Notes: generated from the letters alone by a model not told the origin. 64,000 nt of DNA from Syntrophus aciditrophicus SB (GCF_000013405.1 NC_007759.1:1799001-1863000), one strand, 5' to 3'. Counted from the first letter of the stretch, positions 16,096 through 26,062 are shown. Numbers and translations: made by a program.

Positions 16096-17679
16096 ATGGC
16101 ACATCGCGGGGAAAATGAAAAGGTAGCCCGGGCAGCAGGTATTGTGGGACTGGCCACGATGCTGAGCCGTATTTTTGGATTTATCAGGGATATGGTGGTC
16201 GCAGCCTTTTTCGGCGCAGGAATAGCGACAGATGCCTTTTTTGTCGCTTTCCGAATCCCCAATCTGCTGAGGCGGCTCTTGGGAGAGGGCTCCCTGACCG
16301 TAGCGTTTATTCCCGTTTTTACGGAATATCTTAAGAATAAATCCAGGGAAAGCGCCCTTGAACTTGCAAGTATTGCCCTCACCCTTCTTTCCATCCTACT
16401 TGTAGTGGTATCTCTGGCCGGCGTATTGTTTTCACCTCTCATCGTCTCCGTGATGGCTCCCGGATTTATCAAAAATCCGGCCCAGTTCGATCTCGCGGTT
16501 TTTTTGACCCGTGTGATGTTTCCTTATATATTCTTCATCTCTCTCGTGGCCCTCTGTATGGGCATTCTCAATTCACTCCGTCATTTCGCGGCTCCTGCCC
16601 TTGCACCGGTAGTCCTTAACATCGCGATGATCCTGTCCGTCCTGGTTCTTCACAAATATTTCGAAGAGCCGATCACTTCCCTCGCCATTGGCGTTGTGTT
16701 CGGCGGGATTCTCCAACTTGCTCTGCAGTGGCCCTTTCTGATTAAAATGGGGGCACGACTGAAGCCCAATTTTAATTTCCATCATCCCGGTATCAAGAAG
16801 ATCGGACTTCTTCTGCTTCCCACGCTGGTCGGTTCTGGCATCTATCAGATCAATATCTTCATCGGCACCATCTTGGCATCGGTACTTCCCAAAGGCAGCG
16901 TTTCATTTCTTTATTATGCCGACCGTGTGGTCGAACTTCCCCTGGGCGTTTTTGCAATTGCCGTGGGGACAGCCAGTCTGCCCAGTTTTTCCGCACAGGT
17001 AGCCAGGGGCCTTTTTGACGAATTCAAACGTACCATTTCTTTTTCTCTCCGCCTCATCCTATATATTACCGTTCCGGCCACGGTAGCCCTGATCGCCCTT
17101 CGCGAGCCAATTGTCTCCGTGCTTTTTCAACGCGGGGCCTTCGATTCTCATTCAACCCTTATGACAGCCCAGGCCCTGCTCTATTACACGCTCGGTCTCT
17201 GGGCCTTTTCTGTTATCAGGGTCATCGATTCGGCTTTTTTTTCTCTGCAGGACAGGAAATCTCCTCTCAAGGCCGCTTTCGTATCTCTGCTGGTCAATGT
17301 CGGCTTGAGCATCCTTCTGATGTTTCCTCTTAAGCACGGAGGGCTTGCTCTGGCCACCTCCGCCGCCTCCGCCGTCAATGTCCTGATGCTGTCTTTTATC
17401 CTCAGGAAAAAAATCGGGATTTTTCTTGACCAGAAGTTTTACTCCTCCCTGGGTAAGACATTTTTTGCATCCGCCCTGATGGGAATCAGCTTTTATCTTG
17501 TTGATTTCATGTATCCCTGGAATATCCAAGCCGCCTTCGAAACTCGGGCATTATTTCTAACAATCTGCATAGCCACGGGCATTCTTGTTTTTTTTGGAAC
17601 ATCCTTTCTTCTCAAAAGCGACGAAATCGTTTCCCTCCTCAATGTCATCCGAAGGAAATTGAGACCTTCATCCCCCTGA
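16096..17679 (+). CDS. murJ: Lipid II flippase MurJ (MviN)
   Basis: The 527-residue polytopic protein has about 14 hydrophobic segments and the MOP/MVF family signatures near the N-terminus: GIVGLATMLSRIFGFIRDMVVA, FRIPNLLRRLLGEGSLTVAFIPVF, and later SFLYYADRVVELPLGVFAIAVG. It flips lipid-linked peptidoglycan precursor to the outer face of the inner membrane. The ATG abuts the TAA of the DUF167 gene, indicating translational coupling. Length and topology are normal. Confidence 0.93.
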   Translation: MAHRGENEKVARAAGIVGLATMLSRIFGFIRDMVVAAFFGAGIATDAFFVAFRIPNLLRRLLGEGSLTVAFIPVFTEYLKNKSRESALELASIALTLLSILLVVVSLAGVLFSPLIVSVMAPGFIKNPAQFDLAVFLTRVMFPYIFFISLVALCMGILNSLRHFAAPALAPVVLNIAMILSVLVLHKYFEEPITSLAIGVVFGGILQLALQWPFLIKMGARLKPNFNFHHPGIKKIGLLLLPTLVGSGIYQINIFIGTILASVLPKGSVSFLYYADRVVELPLGVFAIAVGTASLPSFSAQVARGLFDEFKRTISFSLRLILYITVPATVALIALREPIVSVLFQRGAFDSHSTLMTAQALLYYTLGLWAFSVIRVIDSAFFSLQDRKSPLKAAFVSLLVNVGLSILLMFPLKHGGLALATSAASAVNVLMLSFILRKKIGIFLDQKFYSSLGKTFFASALMGISFYLVDFMYPWNIQAAFETRALFLTICIATGILVFFGTSFLLKSDEIVSLLNVIRRKLRPSSP

Positions 17680-17772
17680 TCCGTCTAAGGACGGATAAAA
17701 TGGTTGACTTCAAAATCCCAAGATGATAGAGACATCGTCTCTTGCGGGCACAAAACACTTGAAGGCAATCCG

Positions 17773-19050
17773 ATGCTTGACATCAAATTTCTCAGACAGA
17801 ATGTCGATCTTGTTAAGAAGAAAATCGAGGAGCGGGGCCAGGGTATCGACTTGAGCGCCTTTGTCAGCATGGATGCAGAACGGCGTGATATTCTTCAGGA
17901 AGTCGAGTCCCTTCGTAATGAGCGAAACGCCGTGTCCAGGCATATCGGGGAAAGAAAGAAACGTAAGGAAGACGCGCAGGATCTCATTGATCGGATGGGA
18001 ACGGTTTCCGGGCGAATCCGGGAACTTGAGGAAGGACTTAAGGAAACGGAAGAGAACCTGCATAACCTGCTTCTGACGATCCCCAACATCCCACATGAAT
18101 CGGTTGTTTGCGGAGTGAATGCCGAAGACAATCCTGTAGTCCGGGTCTGGGGAGAGAAACCTCTCTTTGATTTTTCTCCGAAACCCCATTGGGAGATTGG
18201 TGAAGATCTCAGCATTCTCGACTTTGCACGAGGCGCTAAGATTACAGGTGCCCGCTTTACACTCTATCGCGGGGCAGGCGCCATGCTGGAACGGGCGATT
18301 ATCAATTTCATGCTGGATCTCCATATCATGGAGCATGGGTACACGGAGATTCTGCCGCCCTTTATGGCCAACCGAGACAGCATGACAGGCACGGGTCAGT
18401 TGCCGAAGTTCGCAGAAGATCTTTTCAAAATCGAGAATTTGGAATACTATCTTATCCCCACGGCGGAAGTTCCGGTGACGAACATCCATCGTGAAGAGAT
18501 TCTTGAAGAAAAGGCTTTGCCGATTTATTATGTAGCTTACTCACCCTGCTTCCGGGCAGAGGCGGGATCCTATGGGAAAGACACCCGGGGGCTGATTCGA
18601 CAGCATCAGTTCAATAAAGTCGAGATGGTAAAATTTACCTCTCCGGAAACATCTTATGATGAGCTGGAAAAACTGACGGTCAATGCTGAAGAAGTGCTGA
18701 AGCGGCTTAATATACCTTATCGGACCGTAAGTCTTTGTACCGGCGACTTAGGATTTTCGTCAGCAAAAACCTATGATGTCGAAGCCTGGCTGCCGGGACA
18801 GGATACGTACAGAGAAATTTCTTCATGCAGTAATTTTGAAGACTTTCAGGCTCGAAGAGCTTCCATACGCTTTCGTCGGGAGTCAACCGGTAAGCTGGAC
18901 TTTGTCCACACCCTGAACGGCTCCGGTCTAGCAGCTGGAAGAACGCTTGTTGCCGTACTGGAAAATTACCAGCAGGCGGATGGAAGCATCGTTATTCCTG
19001 ATGTACTGCGCCCCTACATGAAAGGAATGAAGAAAATTTCCGCGGCATGA
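17773..19050 (+). CDS. serS: Seryl-tRNA synthetase
   Basis: Class II synthetase of 425 residues charging tRNA-Ser (and tRNA-Sec where present). The N-terminal antiparallel coiled coil spans about residues 30-100. The catalytic core shows TAEVPVTN, motif 2 in [21 protein letters not shown] and motif 3 in [24 protein letters not shown] precedes ATG 17773, and the N-terminus [10 protein letters not shown] is canonical; the 23-residue upstream extension is spurious. Two tRNA-Ser genes follow directly, placing the enzyme next to its substrates. Confidence 0.96.
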   Translation: MLDIKFLRQNVDLVKKKIEERGQGIDLSAFVSMDAERRDILQEVESLRNERNAVSRHIGERKKRKEDAQDLIDRMGTVSGRIRELEEGLKETEENLHNLLLTIPNIPHESVVCGVNAEDNPVVRVWGEKPLFDFSPKPHWEIGEDLSILDFARGAKITGARFTLYRGAGAMLERAIINFMLDLHIMEHGYTEILPPFMANRDSMTGTGQLPKFAEDLFKIENLEYYLIPTAEVPVTNIHREEILEEKALPIYYVAYSPCFRAEAGSYGKDTRGLIRQHQFNKVEMVKFTSPETSYDELEKLTVNAEEVLKRLNIPYRTVSLCTGDLGFSSAKTYDVEAWLPGQDTYREISSCSNFEDFQARRASIRFRRESTGKLDFVHTLNGSGLAAGRTLVAVLENYQQADGSIVIPDVLRPYMKGMKKISAA

Positions 19051-19077
19051 AGCGGGAATTTTAATAATTAAAGATTC

Positions 19078-19163
19078 GGAGGGATGGCCGAGTGGTCTAT
19101 GGCGGCGGTCTTGAAAACCGTTGACCGAAAGGTTCGCGGGTTCGAATCCTGCTCCCTCCGCCA
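19078..19163 (+). tRNA. tRNA-Ser(TGA)
   Basis: GGAGGGA pairs with TCCCTCC as acceptor stem, with discriminator G and an encoded CCA. The anticodon TGA is at 19112-19114, a long class II variable arm follows, and the T loop GGTTCGAATCC is canonical. It begins 27 bp after serS. Confidence 0.96.
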
Positions 19164-19267
19164 GAATAATAGAGGAAAATACACCGGGGCACATTTCATC
19201 CGGTCATGTTTATTCTTCCGTTGTCTAAATGACAACAGCATTACCGCACCGAACCGATTGAAGTTGC

Positions 19268-19361
19268 GGAGAGATGGCTGAGTGGCCGAAAGCGATCGCC
19301 TGCTAAGCGATTGTACGCCCTATAAGGTGTACCGCGGGTTCGAATCCCGCTCTCTCCGCCA
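19268..19361 (+). tRNA. tRNA-Ser(GCT)
   Basis: GGAGAGA pairs with TCTCTCC, followed by G and an encoded CCA. Anticodon GCT is at 19302-19304, with a long variable arm and T loop GGTTCGAATCC. Confidence 0.96.
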
Positions 19362-19407
19362 GTTCACTTCATGTCCCAAATAAATAACGGTGCATTTTCA
19401 TGAGTGT

Positions 19408-19484
19408 GCGCCCATGGCTCAGCTGGATAGAGCGTCGGACTACGAATCCGGATGTCGCAGGTTCGAATCCTGCTGGGCGCACCA
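19408..19484 (+). tRNA. tRNA-Arg(ACG)
   Basis: GCGCCCA pairs with TGGGCGC, followed by A and an encoded CCA. Anticodon ACG is at 19442-19444 (A34 would be read as inosine after deamination by TadA). It is the last intact gene before a stretch of decayed mobile DNA. Confidence 0.96.
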
Positions 19485-19492
19485 ATATATTC

Positions 19493-19526
19493 AAGGACTT
19501 AGCCGAATAAGGTTAAGTCCTTTTTT
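19493..19526 (+). terminator. Rho-independent terminator after tRNA-Arg
   Basis: AAGGACTTA (19493-19501) pairs with TAAGTCCTT (19514-19522), followed by a T run. It closes the tRNA transcript eight bases after the tRNA end. Confidence 0.88.
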
Positions 19527-19590
19527 CTATTTGCTACCCTGTTGCTGCCCACAAAGAATACTTTTGGTGACCACCACGGAGTTGCCCTCC

Positions 19591-20052
19591 TGCCGATTTC
19601 TTGAAGAAATGGTCTCTGTCCTGATCGTCGTCCCCTGCGGCACAGTAAGAATTCACATTGCACAGGGCGTTGGTCACTGTGCCATCCGGGAAGCACATGA
19701 CGTGCCGTTTACCAGTGCATCCAGGATGATTTCCAAGCTCCATACCGCCCGGGCAACCAACAGCTTCGAGATGCAAATTGCCAAGCTCATCGACTGCGAT
19801 CTGTTGATCATCAATGACTTCGGTCTCAAACCCTTCACCGGCATCCAGGATGAAGACTTCCACGAGGTGATCTCAGAATGCTACGAGCGTAGGAGCACAA
19901 TTGTGACCTCGAATCTTGACGTTCCGGAATGGCCCGATGCCTTTCCCAACCGCATCCTTGGCTCCGCCACGATCGACCGCCTCCGGCAAGGCGCTTACAA
20001 AATTGTCCTTGCCGGAATGAACTACTGGACTGCGGCAGATAAGCCGGGATGA
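19591..20052 (+). pseudogene. IS21-family istB remnant (AAA+ ATPase)
   Basis: The frame from about CRFLEE to ADKPG aligns with the ATPase domain of IstB helper proteins of IS21-type elements: HIAQGVGHCAIREAHDVPFTSASRM, CDLLIINDFGLKPF (Walker B), STIVTSNLDVPEWPDAF and ATIDRLRQGAYKIVL. The Walker A lysine is lost: the expected GPPGTGKTH reads PCGTVRIH. The N-terminal part has no counterpart and no istA transposase is adjacent. It is therefore a dead fragment of a former IS21 insertion placed just behind the tRNA cluster. Confidence 0.75.
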
Positions 20053-20159
20053 CAAAAAGCATGTTGTCAGAAAGCACGAAAACAATCCTTAAAAGGAGGT
20101 GAGATCACCTGATTAAAAGAGGGGTCGAAGATCTTTTTTCATCCCTTTTCACCGGCTCC

Positions 20160-20390
20160 ATTACGGCGAAAATCGGTGGCTCCATCAAGGCGATCATTGA
20201 CAGCCCTTTTTTTGCCTCGCTGATGATTTATAATATCTCCAGCTTCGATCTTCCGCATCGGCTCAGTTCAGGAACAATCAGCCATCCATTTTCACCTAAC
20301 ATATCAATAACCTCCGTGATTCGTCTTCTCTTCCATGACACTTTACCTGAATCGACTTTCTGAACAAAGTCAACATTTCCAGGTGTGCGA
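20160..20390 (-). pseudogene. Fragment of a serine recombinase (resolvase/invertase type)
   Basis: Read on the minus strand, 20390-20228 gives a stretch with FVQKVDSGKVSWKRRR, ITEVIDMLG and LIVPELSRCGRSKLEIL, the same order as the catalytic domain of resolvase/invertase-type serine recombinases (the ELSRLGRS block). A stop at 20228-20230 interrupts it; a further EAKKG-like piece continues in another frame. The nucleophile-bearing N-terminus and the DNA-binding domain are absent. It is a broken, non-functional remnant. Confidence 0.55.
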
Positions 20391-21199
20391 TCCAATTTTT
20401 CTGGACAGTCATTCGACTGGACGTTTCGAATGAACGGGAAATCTTGTGATTTTGATATTGGGAGGGTAGATTTAATCAGGTAGAAGTTTGTTTTTTCTCC
20501 TCAACCCCCACACCACCAGGCATGGGTGTCCACACCGGACGGTTCACAGAGATGACCAGGTTGTAGCCGGGCAGTGAATGTTCACCCATCGATCTTTTAC
20601 AGTTAGAAGCCCTTGATCTTTGAGCCATTCGCTGTTCATGCTCAATTTCTTTACTAATGTCCGGAACAAATGTCACTGACCCTTGGGGCCGATGGCTACG
20701 GAAATGAACACACGGAGCGCTGTTCCCAATTCGATAAGCTCACGCACCTCGCACCTGCTATAGCCTCTGCTGACTCCTTCCTGATCTCTTGGCATGTTAC
20801 CATGAGGGGCGCCACTCTCGGAGTGCTTGCAAACCGGGCGGGTTCCCCCTGATTAGAACGTGAACTGTGACTCTGCAACCGCAGCATTCAACGTATCTCC
20901 AGAATCCAGGACTTTGTCATGTTGTGCTGATTTGAAGGAGACTCGGCCTTGCATGCTGTTTCTGTTCGTCAGCTTATAGCTTTGCACTCCGGCGTCCTTC
21001 GCACGGTGCCCTATGGTTCCGCCCTTGCCATTGGCGGGTATTTGTGTCAATGAATATAACATTGACAGGATTCAAATAGAGGGGATTTGCACCCCATAAG
21101 TTCACGCTCGTGCCGGCCATACACAAACGGCTGCAGCGGACCGTCAGCTCAGGCCCACCAATGAAGCGGTACGATAACTGAATAGAGGAATTATTGCAG
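20391..21199. other. Unassigned degraded segment before tspO
   Basis: About 800 bp with no reading frame of credible coding character. Base use differs from the flanking genes and changes abruptly around 20480. A minus-strand stretch near 20500-20560 reads NRPVWTPMPGGVGV, a short peptide pattern I associate with flanks of group II introns or other elements, but no intron domain V could be folded. I treat it as debris of mobile DNA. Confidence 0.35.
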
Positions 21200-21667
21200 A
21201 TGGCGAAGTCGTTTATAGGCCTGATATGCTGGCTTGACGTTTCGCTGGCGACTGGTTGGGTCGGCTCGAGGTTTTCGCCAGGTGAGTGGTACGCCGCCTT
21301 AGCAAAGCCGAGCTGGAATCCACCGAGTTTCGTGTTTACTCCCGTTTGGTCGACATTGTACGTGTTCATGGGACTGGCAGCATGGCTGGTCTGGCGGCGT
21401 GCGGGCTTCTTTGGGGCGAGTGTCGCCTTAGGGCTTTTCTTGTTCCAGCTATTTCTAAACGCCTCATGGTCGTATCTCTTTTTCGGACTCCACCGGCCTG
21501 ACTTCGCTTTCGTCGATATCGTCGCCTTATGGCTGGTGATTCTGGTAAACACTTTCGCCTTCTGGAGAGTCTCAATGCCGGCTGGTTTGCTGATGTTGCC
21601 CTATTTGGCCTGGGTAAGCTTCGCAAGTGTACTTAACCTGCAGCTATGGCGGCTCAACGCATGCTGA
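21200..21667 (+). CDS. TspO/MBR-family membrane protein
   Basis: The 155-residue protein has five hydrophobic segments and the translocator-protein signatures: WYAALAKPSWNPPSFVFTPVWSTLY, MGLAAWLVWRR, LNASWSYLFFGLH and the final LPYLAWVSFASVLN. TspO proteins bind porphyrins and other hydrophobic ligands in the outer or inner membrane and are linked to stress and tetrapyrrole control. ATG 21200 gives the expected N-terminus. Upstream debris of mobile elements and a GC-rich codon use unlike the following genes suggest it arrived by transfer. The reading frame is intact. Confidence 0.88.
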   Translation: MAKSFIGLICWLDVSLATGWVGSRFSPGEWYAALAKPSWNPPSFVFTPVWSTLYVFMGLAAWLVWRRAGFFGASVALGLFLFQLFLNASWSYLFFGLHRPDFAFVDIVALWLVILVNTFAFWRVSMPAGLLMLPYLAWVSFASVLNLQLWRLNAC

Positions 21668-21854
21668 GCTCCATTGTCGGCGGTCATCCACGCGTTCCAG
21701 CTGATTCCGCTCCACATTGCCCCGGATGCTCAGCGCGCATGAATACAAGGACCCTGTCAAAATACATAAATGTTAGTAATATTCGGATAATGGACGATTT
21801 GTTACTGATGATGCATTGATAGTTCAATAAGCAAAGTCTTTGGAGGGTTCGGCT

Positions 21855-22430
21855 GTGAGTTTAGATCCTGAATATGCGCGAAATTATCAGAAGGACATTC
21901 ACCTCAAAAGCGGCATCCTCTTGCGGATCAGAAGTATAAGGCCCGATGACAAAGATGCAATCGCGGATCTGTTCAGCCACTTAAGCAGGGAATCCATTTA
22001 TCTTCGCTTCCTGTTGAAGAAAAAGGAGCTGTCAAATGCTGAATTATCTTACCTGACCGAAGTAGATTTCATTAATCATGTAGCTCTTGTCGCCATTCTT
22101 CCGGAAATTGACGAAAAGGAAATCGTCGGCGTTGTCCGCTATATAAAAATCAAAGAAGTGGCAGGGAAAACGATCGCGGAGATTGGGCTTCTTGTCATCG
22201 ATGAATATCAGGGCAAGGGTATCGGCATGGCCCTCCTGGAACACCTTGCCGGGTTAGCCCGTGATTTCGGAATTAATGAGCTTGAAGCTTGCGTACTAAA
22301 AGAAAACAAACGCATTCGCTATCTTTTTAACCGTTGTGGATACAAGGTTACAAGTGAGATCGACGGCAAAATGCTCAACCTGACTGTACACCTCGATTCT
22401 TTGAAAGAGCGATCTTCAAAAGAAAAATGA
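21855..22430 (+). CDS. GNAT-family N-acetyltransferase
   Basis: A single GNAT domain fills this 191-residue protein. LRIRSIRPDDKDAIADLFSHLSRESIYLRF is the N-terminal part and IAEIGLLVIDEYQGKGIGMALLEHL carries the acetyl-CoA-binding Q/RxxGxG/A loop (near 120-128). The opening pattern resembles the acetyltransferase domain of protein acetylases that act on acyl-CoA synthetases, but no regulatory domain is attached, and the substrate is unknown. GTG 21855 is chosen because GGAGGG sits eight bases upstream; the TTG at 21840 lies before that site. Confidence 0.8.
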   Translation: MSLDPEYARNYQKDIHLKSGILLRIRSIRPDDKDAIADLFSHLSRESIYLRFLLKKKELSNAELSYLTEVDFINHVALVAILPEIDEKEIVGVVRYIKIKEVAGKTIAEIGLLVIDEYQGKGIGMALLEHLAGLARDFGINELEACVLKENKRIRYLFNRCGYKVTSEIDGKMLNLTVHLDSLKERSSKEK

Positions 22431-22737
22431 CAGTTGTTCTCTGTGACAGACAATACTTTTATGAGTTAGGAACTTTTGTGACGTATACCGCAGCCAGAAT
22501 TATCTCAGAAGGACATGGAAACAACCCAATAGTACAAGCATGCCCTGAAAGGGCACCTGGATATCGCAGCAGATGTCATTTCTGCATGTTTAAACGAGGC
22601 GTTGATCATCAAAAGTCAGAACATACAAAGAATTGCGGAGGAATGACAACATTATATTTTGCAATAAATTGATATTGTTGATATAAAAGGAAAATTTTGA
22701 GTTAAACATATTTGACTAAGGAGGAATCCGCTCAAAG

Positions 22738-24672
22738 ATGGCAGTTGATAGAAAAAACCAGTCGTACAATGAATTGCAGCACATATCGGCACGATTCAAT
22801 CAATTCATCTTAGACAACACGCGTGATCTCATCGCCATTCATAATCTGTCTGATTTGAGCTACGAATATGTCAATCCCGCCACTCTGAAAGCTCTGGGAT
22901 ATGAGAAGGAAGAACTACTGGCGAAGAACGCCATCGGGCTTGTCCATCCTGATGATAAAGAGAGATTCTTAATTTATCTAAAAGAACACTTACACAATTC
23001 AGTGCGCCACCATGAAGAATTTCGTTATCAGAAAAAGGATGGCGTTTACATATGGTTGGAAGTAACAATCGATGTTATACTGGAAAATTCAAGCATCGTA
23101 ACAATATCACGGGATATCAACAGACTGAAACAAGATAAAGAACATCAACAGTCACCAGGAGACCTTTTTTACACATTATTAGAACAGGCGCCTGTAGCCA
23201 TTGGCATCGACCGGGACGGCCGCAATCTATTCGTCAATGGAGCCTTTCTGGACCTGTTCGGTTATGAAAGCAACGCTGAGTTACTCGGCGCCTCCATTCT
23301 TAACCAGGTAGCTCCGAGTTTCCGCGATGAAATTGCTGAGCATTTATCTCTGCGGTCGGAGGGCAGAGTCTCTCCCTACTGGCAGGAAATTCAGGGCCAG
23401 CGCAAGGACGGATCAATCTTTCCGCTTCTTGTTCAGGTTTACAGCATCCATCTTCCTAATGGACCGGCCAATATAGCGTTTCTCACCGATCTTTCAGGTC
23501 AAAAACAGGCGGAAGCTGCTATGAAGCAGCATATAGCAGCCCAAACGCTCATTTTGGAGATATCTGATATTTTCCACAAATTGAGCCTCGAAGATATTGA
23601 CGCGATGATCAACAATACACTGAAGATGATCGGGGAATTTGACAATAATGATCGCAGTTACGTTTTCTTGCTGTCTGAAGACGGATCCACCATAACTAAT
23701 ACCCATGAGTGGTGTAGGCAAGGAATCCAGGCAGCAAGTACTGAAATCCAGAATATTCCTGTTAGCCTGTATCCATGGGGAATGGAAAAACTGCACACCA
23801 TAAAGCACATATATATTCCCCGGGCAAATGACCTGCCTCCCGAAGCCCACCGAGAAAAAGAAATCATGAAAGCCCATTCCGTACAGTCAGTGTTCATCGT
23901 TCCGATGATTTTGGAAAATCAACTGATTGGCTTCTTAGGATTTGATTCGGTCAGAAGTGAAAAAATCTGGTCAAAAGAAAGTATCATGATACTTGAAAGT
24001 GTGGCACATATCTTTGCCAATGCAATACAGCGTAAAAAATACAATTTATATTTAAATCAAGCTATCCAGGTACTTGAAACGGGCCTGGATAGAATGCAGA
24101 AGATAATGATGCAGTTTGTGTCTTCATTGGGAACCGTCTTAGACATAAGAGATCCCCACACTTCCGGTCATCAGAGAAAAGTGGCAAAACTTGCGGAAGC
24201 TATTGCTGAAGAAATGAAATTATCTGAAGACCAGACTAAAGGAATTGCCGTGGCAGGAACCCTCCATGATATCGGCACGATAAAAGTACCCACTGAGATA
24301 ATGAGTAAGCCACAAGGGCTATCGGACATTGAGTTCGAACTCATTAAAACTCACAGTCAAGCCGGGTATGAAATCGTTAAAGAAATTGACTTTCCCTGGC
24401 CGGTAGCCGAAGCCATATTACAGCATCATGAAAGAATGAATGGTACTGGCTACCCACGCAAATTGGCAGGCGATGACATATTGCTGGAGGCAAAAATTGT
24501 GGCCGTGGCAGATGTTGTAGAAGCCATAACGTCTCACCGTCCCCACAGGAAAGCACTGGATATAGATATGGCTCTGGATGAAATTTCACACAATAGCGGC
24601 ATCCTTTACGATACTGACGTGGTTGAGGCTTGTATGCGACTATTCAGGGAAGAGAGATTCAACTGGAATTAG
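22738..24672 (+). CDS. PAS-PAS-GAF-HD-GYP signalling protein (c-di-GMP phosphodiesterase)
   Basis: The 644-residue cytoplasmic protein has two PAS domains (about residues 14-128 and 143-258), a GAF domain (about 268-435) and a C-terminal HD-GYP domain (about 455-640). The HD-GYP motifs are present: HTSGHQRKVAKLA, GTLHDIGTIKVP and HHERMNGTGYP. Such domains hydrolyse cyclic di-GMP to GMP. No membrane segment is seen, so the PAS and GAF modules should sense internal ligands or redox state. AGGAGG precedes ATG. A GGDEF cyclase that could supply its substrate is encoded at 42.6-43.7 kb. Confidence 0.92.
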   Translation: MAVDRKNQSYNELQHISARFNQFILDNTRDLIAIHNLSDLSYEYVNPATLKALGYEKEELLAKNAIGLVHPDDKERFLIYLKEHLHNSVRHHEEFRYQKKDGVYIWLEVTIDVILENSSIVTISRDINRLKQDKEHQQSPGDLFYTLLEQAPVAIGIDRDGRNLFVNGAFLDLFGYESNAELLGASILNQVAPSFRDEIAEHLSLRSEGRVSPYWQEIQGQRKDGSIFPLLVQVYSIHLPNGPANIAFLTDLSGQKQAEAAMKQHIAAQTLILEISDIFHKLSLEDIDAMINNTLKMIGEFDNNDRSYVFLLSEDGSTITNTHEWCRQGIQAASTEIQNIPVSLYPWGMEKLHTIKHIYIPRANDLPPEAHREKEIMKAHSVQSVFIVPMILENQLIGFLGFDSVRSEKIWSKESIMILESVAHIFANAIQRKKYNLYLNQAIQVLETGLDRMQKIMMQFVSSLGTVLDIRDPHTSGHQRKVAKLAEAIAEEMKLSEDQTKGIAVAGTLHDIGTIKVPTEIMSKPQGLSDIEFELIKTHSQAGYEIVKEIDFPWPVAEAILQHHERMNGTGYPRKLAGDDILLEAKIVAVADVVEAITSHRPHRKALDIDMALDEISHNSGILYDTDVVEACMRLFREERFNWN

Positions 24673-24902
24673 TTGTCGTCTGAAGAGACAAGAATCATTT
24701 ACTCGTTCTATGAGGACGGCGGATCGACAACCAGTTATTTTTATTGAAGGTGCAATTTCAAAAAAATAAGAGTTTTGCAGGACCCTTCTCATATTATATT
24801 CGATTCCGCTTTCCCCGAAACATTCACTTTATCCTGTGTTTTCTTCATGCAATATTGGAATCAATTATGAATCAATATCGTTTGTGAATCGATGAATTCA
24901 AC

Positions 24903-25838
24903 GTGAAGCGAAGAGATTTAATTAAAATTTCAGGAGTTTCACTGAGACTGATATTATCTCTGTTCATCAATTGCTTGCTCCTGACCAGCCTTTGCCATCA
25001 TAGTCTGGCCCAGCCCTACGACGATGCAGCCGTTTTACTCCGAAAATACACGACACTCATCCCGCTGCTCAGCCATAACCAATTTCAGCGGCCACTTTAC
25101 ATGGAATCCTCAGAATCACCGTCCAATCTTAAGGGTGATATCTATGCCGTTGTCGATTATCCCTTTTCCGACATCAACAACACACTGAACGATCCGGAAC
25201 TGGGACCGGCCAATTGGTGTGATGTGTTGATGCTGCATCTCAATATCAAATATTGTCATGCCGTCAGTGACAGGAAAGCAAAAAGCCTCAGCGTGGAAAT
25301 AGGGAAAAAAGTCGATCAGCCTTTCTCAGGCCCTTACCGGGTGGAATACAATTATCATCTTGATTTTGTAAGTCCGAACTATTTCCGGGTCAACCTTAAC
25401 GCCGAACGGGGACCGCTGGGCACACGTGATTATCGTATTTCGCTGGAAGCAGTTGCGATTGACGGCACACACACTTTCCTGCATCTCACCTATTCATGCA
25501 GCTACGGCAGAGCCGTACGTATGGCGATGAAAACCTACCTGGCCTTGGCAGGCAGCAGCAAGGCCGGTTTTACCATCATCAGCCGCCGATCGAACGGCGA
25601 GGCTGTTTATTTAAGCGGAGTGCGCGGTGTAATGGAACGTAATGTCATGCGTTATTACCTGGCAATTGATGCCTATCTGAAAAGCCTGTCTCTGCCCGCA
25701 GAAGACCGGCTTGAGAAGCGCCTCTCGAGCTGGTTCAGCGCAACAGAGCAATACAAACTGCAACTGCACGAGGTGGAACAGCAGGAATACATGCGGATGA
25801 AATTCGATGCATACCAGCGCCTGCATACCGGTCGATAG
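24903..25838 (+). CDS. Secreted protein of unknown function
   Basis: I do not recognise this 311-residue protein. It has a basic N-terminus, a hydrophobic core at about residues 14-34 and a probable signal-peptidase site after SLAQ, so it should be exported. The middle (GPYRVEYNYHLDFVSPNYFRVNLNAERGPLGTRDYRISLEAV) looks like a beta-rich ligand-binding fold, followed by an Ala/Ser-rich helical tail. The start is GTG without a clear ribosome binding site; the signal peptide supports it. It precedes the S41 protease gene by 312 bp in the same orientation, with a promoter between, so linkage is only positional. Confidence 0.7.
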   Translation: MKRRDLIKISGVSLRLILSLFINCLLLTSLCHHSLAQPYDDAAVLLRKYTTLIPLLSHNQFQRPLYMESSESPSNLKGDIYAVVDYPFSDINNTLNDPELGPANWCDVLMLHLNIKYCHAVSDRKAKSLSVEIGKKVDQPFSGPYRVEYNYHLDFVSPNYFRVNLNAERGPLGTRDYRISLEAVAIDGTHTFLHLTYSCSYGRAVRMAMKTYLALAGSSKAGFTIISRRSNGEAVYLSGVRGVMERNVMRYYLAIDAYLKSLSLPAEDRLEKRLSSWFSATEQYKLQLHEVEQQEYMRMKFDAYQRLHTGR

Positions 25839-26033
25839 TCGAATTTCGCTTCCGATGAGCTTCCTTTGTGGTACCAAAATAAGAACAAATGATTTATAAG
25901 GGTGCCCTTCACACCTTACTATTCAGAAATACTTCAATTCTTTAAGAACGGCCTGAAAACTGGCCACAAACCTGTCTGAGAAAAACTGAAAACATTTATG
26001 ATTTATACCTCTTAATGACGTCACCCTTTTTCC

Positions 26034-26062
26034 TTGACAGAACGTCTTCATCCTCCTATTGT
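26034..26062 (+). promoter_or_regulatory. Predicted sigma-70 promoter of the S41 protease gene
   Basis: TTGACA (26034-26039), a 17-base spacer and TATTGT (26057-26062) fit a sigma-70 promoter, giving an untranslated leader of about 80 bases. The rest of the 312-bp gap (25839-26150) shows no other feature. Confidence 0.5.

Noticed and set aside
20476-20676. Minus-strand frame with a VNRPVWTPMPGGVGV peptide, possibly linked to a group II intron
   Set aside because: I could not fold a domain V with the required pairing and see no reverse transcriptase, so it is only debris.
21050-21199. Possible integron attC site before tspO
   Set aside because: No pair of core sites (GTTRRRY and RYYYAAC) at suitable spacing could be found.
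22427-22672. 81-codon frame overlapping the GNAT stop as ATGA
   Set aside because: It has no ribosome binding site of its own, irregular composition and no recognisable motif; the overlap alone is not enough to call a gene.
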